The translations under genes and the position numbers were made by a program. Of a DNA stretch of 64,000 bases, positions 26,181 through 34,370 are shown piece after piece. Location: contig CAXGAH010000002.1 of NCBI GenBank assembly GCA_964007875.1, forward strand, positions 1 through 64,000, written 5' to 3'. The DNA is from UBA1275 sp002323515 (GTDB lineage Bacteria; Bacteroidota; Rhodothermia; Balneolales; Balneolaceae). The first letter of the stretch is position 1, and each line of letters starts with the position of its first letter. The notes beneath the pieces were generated by a model. The model was not told the origin of the DNA and did not search any database. It was given only the letters and a program-made list of their open reading frames with translations.

Positions 26181-27638
26181 ATGTATAAATTTATAAAACA
26201 TTTACTCTATCCAAATTATTTTGGAAAATCTGCCCTAGTACTAGCATTATTATTATTTAGTCATACCCTTATCGCAGGTTCATGGGCGTATACTGTAGCT
26301 GAAGATGGGATGTATAATCAATTTGCGCAAGATACTATGTTTCTTGAATACAATGAGTTTATCGATCTTGCATTAGTGCAAATAGGTCAAATTAAAGCCG
26401 CACAAGTGTCTGTTTCCCTAGCTCAAAATCAAGTCCAGCAAGTTCGCGATCAACGCTTCTTACCTTCACTTAGAATGGAATCCGAGCATGGCATATTACC
26501 TAGCGTGATTTCTCCAAGGGGATTCCCAAGTAATCAAATATATCTAGACCCTGATGCTACCTATGATTGGGATAATTGGGATTTTGCGAATCGTTTTCGT
26601 GTTATTGGAGTACAACCATTATTTATTTGGGGAGCTGTCGATAAGGCAGTAAAAGCAGCTCAATTCGGTGTTCAAAGTATTGAGCAACAAGCGACAGCCA
26701 CTAAACAAGAAATAGAGCTTCAATTACATGGATTATATTTTGGGTATCAATTAGCTTTAGAAATTGAAAGGTTATTGATTGTAGCAATTGAGACGATGGA
26801 CACGGTGGAAAGATCAATTAACCAGCAAAGAAAAGATAGTCCAGATGAGATAAACGAGTCTGAAATCTATAAGTTCAAGGTTTTTAAAGCCCAATTTAAG
26901 GCAAGGGAACATGAAGTAAAGCAAAACTTACTGTTTGTTACCGAGTCTTGGAACTATATTTTAGGGGATAAGGATGTCATATATTTACCTGCTAATACGT
27001 ATTTAGAAGCACCTTCTGCTTCAATTTCTACCTTAAATTATTATCAGCAAATGGCCCTTATGAATCGTTCTGAAATCCAGGCACTTTCTTATGCAGAAAA
27101 AGGGGCAAGAATGTTTAATGAAGCAAAAAAAGCGGAAAATAAGCCAGGACTGTTTTTAGGTTTTACGGGCACCTACGCTCATGCTCCGTCACGACCACGG
27201 CAGGATAATCCTTTTATCTCATCGGACGGAAATACCTTAAATATGTCTTTTGGTTTCTCAATTAGGCAAAATTTAAATTTCAAACAGATAAAAACAAACT
27301 TGAAACGTGCTGAACTTGAATTGGATCGATTAGATTTTCAGCAAAAAGCTATTCAGGATAAAGTGATGTTAGAAGTGCACGAGAAATATCGAGACGCATC
27401 TGTCGCTCAAACTAAATATGAAGGATCTACTGAAGCGCTGAAAATTACTAAGGAGTGGTTACGTATGGAACAATTAGACTATGATTTTGGTATTGGTGAT
27501 GTGCGTGATGTAGTGGACGCTTTAAAGCAGGAGTTAGAGCTTAGAATTGAAGAAAAACAAACTGTCTTTGATTATATAATAAGTTTAGCAAACTTGAATA
27601 AAGCTACTGGATTGTCAATTTATCAACAAAATGAGTGA
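26181..27638 (+). CDS. TolC family outer-membrane efflux protein
   Basis: The 485-residue protein has a signal peptide (about residues 16-35, ending AGSWA) and the repeated helical-hairpin pattern of TolC proteins: AAQVSVSLAQNQVQQVRDQR in the first half and AELELDRLDFQQKAIQ in the second, with alternating beta segments between. TolC trimers form the outer-membrane duct of efflux or type I systems. Its partner is not a typical MFP/RND pair here. The next gene, five bases downstream, is an MlaC-like lipid-binding protein, so a role in lipid or small-molecule trafficking with MlaC is possible. Confidence 0.85.
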   Translation: MYKFIKHLLYPNYFGKSALVLALLLFSHTLIAGSWAYTVAEDGMYNQFAQDTMFLEYNEFIDLALVQIGQIKAAQVSVSLAQNQVQQVRDQRFLPSLRMESEHGILPSVISPRGFPSNQIYLDPDATYDWDNWDFANRFRVIGVQPLFIWGAVDKAVKAAQFGVQSIEQQATATKQEIELQLHGLYFGYQLALEIERLLIVAIETMDTVERSINQQRKDSPDEINESEIYKFKVFKAQFKAREHEVKQNLLFVTESWNYILGDKDVIYLPANTYLEAPSASISTLNYYQQMALMNRSEIQALSYAEKGARMFNEAKKAENKPGLFLGFTGTYAHAPSRPRQDNPFISSDGNTLNMSFGFSIRQNLNFKQIKTNLKRAELELDRLDFQQKAIQDKVMLEVHEKYRDASVAQTKYEGSTEALKITKEWLRMEQLDYDFGIGDVRDVVDALKQELELRIEEKQTVFDYIISLANLNKATGLSIYQQNE

Positions 27639-27643
27639 TATAG

Positions 27644-28240
27644 ATGCAGAATTATAGGTATATATTTTTTTTATTGGTCTTTCTTTCTCCAAATTTCATA
27701 ATAGCTCAGACTTCCCAGGCTGCTGAAGATGTACGTGTGTTAATGGAGTCACGGGATCTTCAAATAAAGGAATTATTGGGCGCAGAAGGCTCAGAATATT
27801 CTTCTAAACAAAGAGATGAACTAAAAGATATTATAAACGGAGTTATTGATTTTACTGAAATGGCAAAAACTGCATTAGAAGTAACTTACGATACGATTTC
27901 AGTAGAAGATAGGACAGAGTTTATGCAGTTATTTTCCTCTATTATTCGAGATCAATCCTTAACAAATTTGGATATCTACAGAGCGTCAGTTAACTACGAA
28001 AGAATTAATGGGACAACCGATTCAATGTACATTGAAACACTAGTAGAATGGAATAATATTAGAACCCCAGTACACTATATTGTGTCCAAAAATTCAGGTG
28101 AATGGAGGATTGAAGATATGAGTATTGATGATGTATTTACTGCAGAATCTTACAATCGTCAATTTCAACGTATCATTCGAAGCCGAGGCTTTGACTACCT
28201 CATGACAACACTTCGGAAGAGAGCTGAAAGAAATTCTTAG
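27644..28240 (+). CDS. MlaC-like phospholipid-binding/ABC auxiliary protein
   Basis: The 198-residue exported protein starts with a signal peptide (IFFLLVFLSPNFIIAQ) and matches the MlaC/Ttg2D family: a helical N-terminal half with INGVIDFTEMAKTAL, then a conserved GEWRIEDMSIDDVF segment near the C-terminus. MlaC carries phospholipids between the outer-membrane MlaA complex and the inner-membrane MlaFEDB transporter. No mlaD/E/F gene is in the window. It follows the TolC-family gene by five bases, so both are likely cotranscribed. Confidence 0.82.
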   Translation: MQNYRYIFFLLVFLSPNFIIAQTSQAAEDVRVLMESRDLQIKELLGAEGSEYSSKQRDELKDIINGVIDFTEMAKTALEVTYDTISVEDRTEFMQLFSSIIRDQSLTNLDIYRASVNYERINGTTDSMYIETLVEWNNIRTPVHYIVSKNSGEWRIEDMSIDDVFTAESYNRQFQRIIRSRGFDYLMTTLRKRAERNS

Positions 28241-28285
28241 CTTTTTTGAGAAACCATAGATAAGTTCTATATTTAAAAGAAACAC

Positions 28286-29305
28286 GTGCTTCAGTCTGTT
28301 CCAAGTTCAAATAAACAAAACGAAGGCTATGTCTACGTTAGTTATGGACATCCTAAGTATCTAAAGCATACCATTGCGTCTGTTTCAACTCTAAGAAGGC
28401 ATGACAAATCACGTCCTATTGCTCTAGCTTGTAGTGCTAAGCACAAGGAGATTTTAGAACAAAAAGAGTTAAGTTATCTATTTGATGTAATTCATCAAGT
28501 TCCCGAAGAACATGCATCTATAGTAGGTTTTAAACACAATATTCATCATTATCTTTTTTACAAAAAAAATATATTTCTCGATAGTGACATTGTTTGGTGC
28601 AAAGATCCTCAAAACCTATGGAATAACTTTTCAACTTTCAATTTTACTATTACTGGTACTTTAGTCTCTGATGTATATTTTGGTGCTCCCAAGGGTGCTC
28701 GAGTCTTATTAGATATACTTTTGCGAAGAAGGCAACGTACCCTAAAACGTTTTGGGTTGAGTTATCTAAGTAGGGTGCAATCTGGGATTATGTTTGCCCA
28801 AGATTACGAAACAACCAAACAAGTTTGTCTATTGGCAGCTGAAATGTTGAATCGCAAGCAAGAAACACACTTTCGTAGTAGAAAAATGGAACAGGGAAGA
28901 GCTATGGAATCGTGCGAATGGAGTTTAGCAATGGCGATGTCTAAGTTAAACATTCCAATATATCCTTGGTTGCAAGGTCATAATAGTCCTCAATTAGATT
29001 ATATAGAAGACCTTACCGAACATGATGATGAATTCATATATGTGAACTGTATGTACTATTGCGACGATTTTACCTATTCAATAAGGGGACTTAAGTCCGT
29101 GAGAATGCGACGCTTTTTGATCTCAATATTGAGTTTGTTTTCTGGAAAAACAGATTATTTAATGACTACTCCATATTGTTTACATTTTGGCTGGTATCAT
29201 CAAAAACAACCATTCTATACTTTTGCTGAAAATTGTTGGCACAGAATGACCAATGAACAACTTTCACAAAAGATTTCGAATACGTTTAACAGGGTAACCA
29301 ACTAG
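28286..29305 (+). CDS. GT-A-fold glycosyltransferase-like protein
   Basis: This 339-residue protein has the look of a nucleotide-sugar-dependent GT-A enzyme. The DxD metal motif is D99-S-D101 in FLDSDIVW, preceded by an N-terminal alpha/beta domain with YVSYGHPKYLKHTIAS. The C-terminal part has RVQSGIMFAQD and HFGWYHQ, similar to GT8/GT77-like proteins. Start is GTG at 28286, placed after the MlaC gene. It opens a group of surface-glycan genes (GT4 at 29333, flippase at 30865). Sugar and acceptor are unknown; the family is not certain. Confidence 0.65.
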   Translation: MLQSVPSSNKQNEGYVYVSYGHPKYLKHTIASVSTLRRHDKSRPIALACSAKHKEILEQKELSYLFDVIHQVPEEHASIVGFKHNIHHYLFYKKNIFLDSDIVWCKDPQNLWNNFSTFNFTITGTLVSDVYFGAPKGARVLLDILLRRRQRTLKRFGLSYLSRVQSGIMFAQDYETTKQVCLLAAEMLNRKQETHFRSRKMEQGRAMESCEWSLAMAMSKLNIPIYPWLQGHNSPQLDYIEDLTEHDDEFIYVNCMYYCDDFTYSIRGLKSVRMRRFLISILSLFSGKTDYLMTTPYCLHFGWYHQKQPFYTFAENCWHRMTNEQLSQKISNTFNRVTN

Positions 29306-29332
29306 TAAGACTTTTGTCACAATTAGCTAAGT

Positions 29333-30835
29333 ATGGAGAATAGTGTAAAAAAACAAAAATCTCCAAAGGTACTAATGTTAAGTCCATACTTTGTTCCACG
29401 GAAAAGAGTGGGAGCTTTACGTACTTACAAGTTTGCAAAACATTTAAAAGATTTAGATTGGCAAGTACGTGTTATTCACTTAGAGGCGAAAGGGCAGCGG
29501 TTAAGTGAATCAGAGACAACCGCTTTAGATGGTGTTGGTTTATTTGGGATAAAGACTCCTTTTGATCGTACAATTAATCGTTCTGGTAGTGATTTAGGAG
29601 TGGTTGACTCGCAGAGCAACACTCAAATTCAGAGAGAGAGTGAGCATGATTCAATAGCCCAAAACGATATTGGGAAAGGATTACATACTTCACGCGATAG
29701 TAATGATGTAGATGCCCCAATTCAGCGAGCTATAGATGGAGTGGAACGTTTTTTACCATTGGACACCTGGTATCCGCTGCTTCGTTCGCATCTAAATTAT
29801 ATGGAACAAATTTTGATACAAGAACAACCGGACCTACTTTGGGTTACGGCTGATCCATGGTCGGGTCTTAGTGTAGTTCGTACGTTATATAAGCGCATAG
29901 GCATACCATTTGTCGCCGATTTCCGTGATCCCTTTACCTTGTGCCCGATAAGATCAACTAAGAAAACCAGTTGGGTTCAAAAAATTGAGAAGAGATTAGA
30001 AGCAAAAGTCATTCAAGAAGCAGCGGCAATTGTTTTTACCGCAGGGGAAACTTTGAAAATGTATCAGAAATCATATGCTAAGTATGCGGATAAGATGCAT
30101 GTTATTCATAATGCTTTTGACAGTGATTTGATTAATCGATCAGAAGAGTATTTATCGACTACTGCGCAAAGGAAGATCAACGAATCTAGTGAAATTATTG
30201 AACATTCAACGACCATTGAGTTAACTCACGACTCAGATACAGAGTTAAATAGTGATCCATTTAACCTATTGTTCCTAGGCAAATTTCGTTCCTCTTCCCC
30301 CATAGATCCATTGATTGAAAGCTTCAAAGTACTTAAAAGAAACAAATCTGCTTTTTTTAGTACTCTTCGGCTTTATCATATAGGCACTCTTGATGTTCAA
30401 ACTCAAGAAAAATTAAGTACTGATGGACTAATCGATCATTTTGAGTCATTAGCACCAATCCCCTACGATAAAGTCCCTGATTTTATTGAAGAATTTGATG
30501 GACTAATATCACTTTTAAATCCCATTCGAAATATGGTTATTCCATCAAAATTCTGGGATTATTTACCTGCAACACCTCCCATCATTTCGATTGGCAGTAA
30601 CAACGAGATGAATGAAATTTTAACGACTACTCAAAGAGGTTATCAATTCGAAAGTAGCCAAACGAAAGAAATAGCAGATAAGATGTATGCATTAAGGGCT
30701 AAAAGGGGGGCGGTTTCAATTACCAATAGTACTTCAAAAAATCACTTTGAACGAATTGAAAGCTTTAGTGCTGGACAAAAGACCAGGGAATTATCCCGTT
30801 TATTTTTGAGCGTGATTAAAAAAAAAACAGAATAG
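29333..30835 (+). CDS. Glycosyltransferase family 4-like protein with low-complexity inserts
   Basis: A 500-residue GT-B enzyme. The start SPYFVPRKRVGALRTYKFAKHL and the VADFRDPF motif match the GT at 17669. The nucleotide-binding part has NLLFLGKFRSSSPIDPL and SKFWDYLPATPPIISIG. Two hydrophilic inserts are unusual: residues about 81-129, rich in Ser, Asp and Gln, and about 274-306, rich in Ser, Thr and Glu. They are predicted to be disordered and lie outside the catalytic core. The gene follows the GT-A gene by 27 bases and precedes a flippase by 29, so a glycan-assembly operon is likely. Confidence 0.78.
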   Translation: MENSVKKQKSPKVLMLSPYFVPRKRVGALRTYKFAKHLKDLDWQVRVIHLEAKGQRLSESETTALDGVGLFGIKTPFDRTINRSGSDLGVVDSQSNTQIQRESEHDSIAQNDIGKGLHTSRDSNDVDAPIQRAIDGVERFLPLDTWYPLLRSHLNYMEQILIQEQPDLLWVTADPWSGLSVVRTLYKRIGIPFVADFRDPFTLCPIRSTKKTSWVQKIEKRLEAKVIQEAAAIVFTAGETLKMYQKSYAKYADKMHVIHNAFDSDLINRSEEYLSTTAQRKINESSEIIEHSTTIELTHDSDTELNSDPFNLLFLGKFRSSSPIDPLIESFKVLKRNKSAFFSTLRLYHIGTLDVQTQEKLSTDGLIDHFESLAPIPYDKVPDFIEEFDGLISLLNPIRNMVIPSKFWDYLPATPPIISIGSNNEMNEILTTTQRGYQFESSQTKEIADKMYALRAKRGAVSITNSTSKNHFERIESFSAGQKTRELSRLFLSVIKKKTE

Positions 30836-30864
30836 TTCATTAGCTAAAATCATAATGGGACATA

Positions 30865-32454
30865 GTGTCATCTAAATCCAATATATCATCAGCTACGCTT
30901 ACCGAAAAAACGGGTGTTATTGTTTTTGCACGAATTATTACTACGGTTATTGATTTAGCTTTAGCCATAGCTGTAGTAAGGCTACTCTCAAAAACGGACT
31001 TCGCGATTATGGGGTATGTGTTAATGATTCATGAAATAGCTCGGAATGTTGCGATATTGGGCTTTCCGGACAGTATATTTTATTATTTTGAACGTATAAC
31101 AAGTACCGCTAGAAGAGGTTTTGCTTTACAGACCGGCGCTATTTTATTGATAAGTGGGACTTTAGCAGGCTTGGCTATCTTAGGATTTAACTTGTTACTA
31201 CCAAGTTTGCTTAGTCAATGGCCTGGGGAATCTATAAGAGTACTTCAACAGTTTTTACCACTAATGGCAGTGGTCAGCGTATTGGAAATACCCACTTGGC
31301 CGATAACCAATATTTTGCTAGCATCGGACCGACAAAAAGGGGCTGCTTGGTATGAAATGAGTACTTCTGTCGTAGCTTTTGGTGCATTAGTTCTCCCTCT
31401 TGCATTAGGCTACGGGCTAGAAATAGCTATTTGGTCATTGGTCGGTTATTCGGTTATTCGATTTTTTGGATCAGTTGTACTACTGGGTATTATACTACCA
31501 AAAAATACACGTCTGAGTGATTCTGAAAATACACTAGCTAGTACTAAAGAGGAAGACACACCGGGGCATTATCAGTTAGTGACAAGAATATCCTTATTGG
31601 ATCAAGCAAAGTTCTCTTTACCTTTAGGCCTTTCGTCGTTGGTGGGCCGTTTTAACAAGTATATTGATAAGTTCATCGTGTCAATTTTTTTAGTTAATAC
31701 GGCCTATGCGGAGTATTCTGTTGCAGCAAATGAAGTGCCACTTATCAAGGTAATTCCCTTGGCCGTTGGATCGGTGTTGATTTCAAGGTATGTGCAGTTC
31801 AATCTTCATTCTAAAAAGGATGAACTCTTATCTCTCTGGTATAAGGGTATAGAAAAAGTAAGTCTGTTGGTGATACCAATGACCATATTATTTACACTTC
31901 TAGCGCCTGAACTCATCACTTTTTTATTCGAAACAGAAGGAGTTTCCTATGCAAATGCGGTTCTACCATTTCAGTTGTATAATCTTATTGTACTTATTCG
32001 GGTAACTCATTACGGGAGCATTCTGCAAGCTTTTGGCGATACAAAAGGTGTTTTTTATTTCAGTCTTAATCTGTTGGTAGCAAATGTAATTTTGAGTGTG
32101 CCGATGACAATATATTTTGGTATTGTAGGCACCGCATTAGGGACACTTATTGCTAACTTATACAACTGGTTACTACTTCTTAAAAGGATAGGCACTCACA
32201 TGGAACTACCTTTCTGGAAAGTCTTACCCTTTCCATTTTATGGCAAGATTTTAGCCCTTTCTGTGGGTATTGGGTTACTTATGTTCATGGTAAAGGAGTA
32301 CTTGTTTATGAACATAGCACCCTTGTATGCCATTCTGAGTATTAGTTTGGTTTACCTTGTTATATATGTAGTTGCCAGCAGGTTCTTTGGGTTGATAACC
32401 CAAGAAGATTGGACTACAATAAAGTCATGGGCAGGACTATCATTTCTACGATAG
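30865..32454 (+). CDS. Oligosaccharide flippase family protein (Wzx/MOP type)
   Basis: The 529-residue membrane protein has about 12-14 predicted helices and the MOP-superfamily pattern, including FAIMGYVLMIHEI near residue 50 and LPLGLSSLVGRFNKYIDKFIV in the middle. Such proteins flip lipid-linked glycans across the inner membrane. Start is GTG at 30865, as the nearby ATG at 30855 is out of frame. It ends the plus-strand glycan group and converges with a methyltransferase gene after 24 bases. Substrate is unknown. Confidence 0.85.
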   Translation: MSSKSNISSATLTEKTGVIVFARIITTVIDLALAIAVVRLLSKTDFAIMGYVLMIHEIARNVAILGFPDSIFYYFERITSTARRGFALQTGAILLISGTLAGLAILGFNLLLPSLLSQWPGESIRVLQQFLPLMAVVSVLEIPTWPITNILLASDRQKGAAWYEMSTSVVAFGALVLPLALGYGLEIAIWSLVGYSVIRFFGSVVLLGIILPKNTRLSDSENTLASTKEEDTPGHYQLVTRISLLDQAKFSLPLGLSSLVGRFNKYIDKFIVSIFLVNTAYAEYSVAANEVPLIKVIPLAVGSVLISRYVQFNLHSKKDELLSLWYKGIEKVSLLVIPMTILFTLLAPELITFLFETEGVSYANAVLPFQLYNLIVLIRVTHYGSILQAFGDTKGVFYFSLNLLVANVILSVPMTIYFGIVGTALGTLIANLYNWLLLLKRIGTHMELPFWKVLPFPFYGKILALSVGIGLLMFMVKEYLFMNIAPLYAILSISLVYLVIYVVASRFFGLITQEDWTTIKSWAGLSFLR

Positions 32455-32478
32455 CACTACGGACAAGTCAATTACCTA

Positions 32479-33327
32479 TTAAAGTGTTCGTCTTAGAATT
32501 GAAAGGCCTTTTTTACTGCTAATGTATTCTTGTTTGAATCCTGGAAACTCGCGCAACCATTGGCTGACAGCCTGCTGTTCACTTGGGCGGGCGGCATCGT
32601 CCAGAATGATAATACATTCTTTAGAAAGCTTTGAGAATAATAAGGGTAAGGCTGGATAACGTGCTAATTGGTTAGTTTTTACAGGGGGGCCGTCAACAAT
32701 TAATAAATCAATAGCATTTTTTGTAGTAAGCCTATCTATGTTGTACCAACTATAGGTTTTGTTACCAACTTGAGTCGTTTCTAATGGACTATAGAGCACT
32801 TGGGCTTTGGTTTCTAACTCATGTACAGTGAGTAAATCTTGGGTTTTTTGAGTATACTCTTTGCTGTGGTCTAGCGATATTATATGTGCGTCGTTTTCAC
32901 CGTGTTGTTCGAGTGCGTAAGCTGTAATTAGGGTTGAAATTCCGCTGCCTAGCTCAACAACTAACTTGGGTTTGTTTATCATGCATTCGCGCACGATTGT
33001 CTCAGCTAAATCTGGATATGCTGTCCACCTGGACATACTAGGTAGGGGATATCTTGGGGTAATAAAAGTGTAAATACTTTGAATGGCCTGAGTCTGTGTT
33101 CGCTCTTCTTCTAAATCTTTTTCTACACTTCGATACACATGAAACAATAAGGCTACAAGTACGAATGTTATAAGTGATAGTTCTACGATGATGGCTGCTT
33201 CAAATCCAAAAAAATAATGTACGGTAAAGCCAATTATCAACAGCAGTATACTTGGGATAAAGATAAAGCTATTATCCTTATATTTGATGTTCAGGGAGTT
33301 CAAATCCTCTTTAAATCTTATAATCAT
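32479..33327 (-). CDS. Class I SAM-dependent methyltransferase with N-terminal membrane segment
   Basis: Residues 21-65 form one or two hydrophobic segments, followed by a linker and a Rossmann methyltransferase domain with motif I VVELGSGIS (123-131), HIISLDHS, and LLIVDGPP. The closing strand pattern CIIILDDAARP fits O-methyltransferase-like enzymes. It sits opposite the flippase and glycosyltransferases, so a glycan or lipid substrate is plausible but unproven. It diverges from a DUF3047 gene across 92 bases. Confidence 0.78.
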   Translation of the reverse strand: MIIRFKEDLNSLNIKYKDNSFIFIPSILLLIIGFTVHYFFGFEAAIIVELSLITFVLVALLFHVYRSVEKDLEEERTQTQAIQSIYTFITPRYPLPSMSRWTAYPDLAETIVRECMINKPKLVVELGSGISTLITAYALEQHGENDAHIISLDHSKEYTQKTQDLLTVHELETKAQVLYSPLETTQVGNKTYSWYNIDRLTTKNAIDLLIVDGPPVKTNQLARYPALPLLFSKLSKECIIILDDAARPSEQQAVSQWLREFPGFKQEYISSKKGLSILRRTL

Positions 33328-33419
33328 AATACTATTTGTTCATTACTGATTGGGCTATTAACTCCCAATTACCATTAAAAAACTACTAACCACTTGTTTA
33401 TTCATAAAGTAACCTAAAA

Positions 33420-34265
33420 ATGACCCTGTTAACTCCATATTGCTTCTCCTTTCGATTGATAGTGAATGAACATATAAAGATATCGGCTTTAAGCTATTTT
33501 GTGCTTTTTCTTTCTTTAATTATGTTGGTAACTGTTAAATCGAAGGCCCAAGATACAAAATATATCCACAGCTTAACCACTTCTAAAGATGGTGGTCTAT
33601 TGGTGGAAGATTTTGAGGGCGATAGCGTTGGACAGTTACCCTACAATTGGTTCGAACAAAGAGGAGTAAACCGGCCCTATAATTATCCAGAGGATATTAA
33701 AAAGGACTATTTATATCGTATTACCGATGAGCAAAGCCCTAGTAGCAAAATTAATCAATTCTTACGATTTGACGGAACCAAAGCAAAACATTTAAATTTT
33801 CCCCTACATCAAGTCAAAAATTTAAATCTTAATGAATCTCCAGTACTCTCTTGGAAGTGGAGAATATGGGATATTCCTGCTGGCGCAGATGAACGTAATA
33901 ACAAAGTAAATGACACCGCTGCGAGTGTGTACGTTGTTTTCAAAGTAAAGCGGATGGCATTGGTTAAAGAGGTTCCGCAGAGTATTCGTTATACATGGAG
34001 TAGCAGCTTGCCCGTTGGCACGGAGATATCAACTTTTTTTGGTCACCAAAAAATTGTTGTGGTTGGAACGGGGCAACCTAGTAATCTTGATGGAGAATGG
34101 ATGGCTTTTTCTCGTAATCTAAAGGAAGATTATGAGCGGCTTTTTGGTGAAAAAATGCCAGCTACCCCTCTTGCAATTCTTCTTCTTAGCGATGGTGATT
34201 CCACTAATGACACTGCAAAAGCCGACTATGATGACATTGGATTTTATCCAACAGGACATCACTAA
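33420..34265 (+). CDS. DUF3047 domain-containing exported protein
   Basis: The 281-residue protein has a signal-like hydrophobic segment (about residues 25-40, ending SKAQD) and the DUF3047 pattern: VEDFEGDSVGQLPYNW, LSWKWRIWDIPAGADER, and DTAASVYVVFK. DUF3047 proteins are beta-sandwich, secreted, and of unknown function, often in Gram-negative envelopes. The first ATG (33420) gives a long n-region; a later start at residue 33 would shorten the signal. Neighbours are the methyltransferase (divergent) and an RND transporter 105 bases downstream. Confidence 0.78.
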   Translation: MTLLTPYCFSFRLIVNEHIKISALSYFVLFLSLIMLVTVKSKAQDTKYIHSLTTSKDGGLLVEDFEGDSVGQLPYNWFEQRGVNRPYNYPEDIKKDYLYRITDEQSPSSKINQFLRFDGTKAKHLNFPLHQVKNLNLNESPVLSWKWRIWDIPAGADERNNKVNDTAASVYVVFKVKRMALVKEVPQSIRYTWSSSLPVGTEISTFFGHQKIVVVGTGQPSNLDGEWMAFSRNLKEDYERLFGEKMPATPLAILLLSDGDSTNDTAKADYDDIGFYPTGHH

Positions 34266-34358
34266 TCAAATAAAGGCCATGCGATTATTTCGTAAATAAT
34301 TGGTTTTTATTTTCCAATACTGTTGTTAGTATAAACACTAATTTAATCCCGAATTTAG

Positions 34359-34366
34359 TACCTTTA
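34359..34366 (+). promoter_or_regulatory. Candidate -7 box (TACCTTTA) five bases before an RND gene
   Basis: TACCTTTA matches TAnnTTTG except for the last base and lies so close to the ATG at 34371 that transcription would begin at or near the start codon. No TTTG -33 element is visible at the usual distance. Confidence 0.25.
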
Positions 34367-34370
34367 TCGA

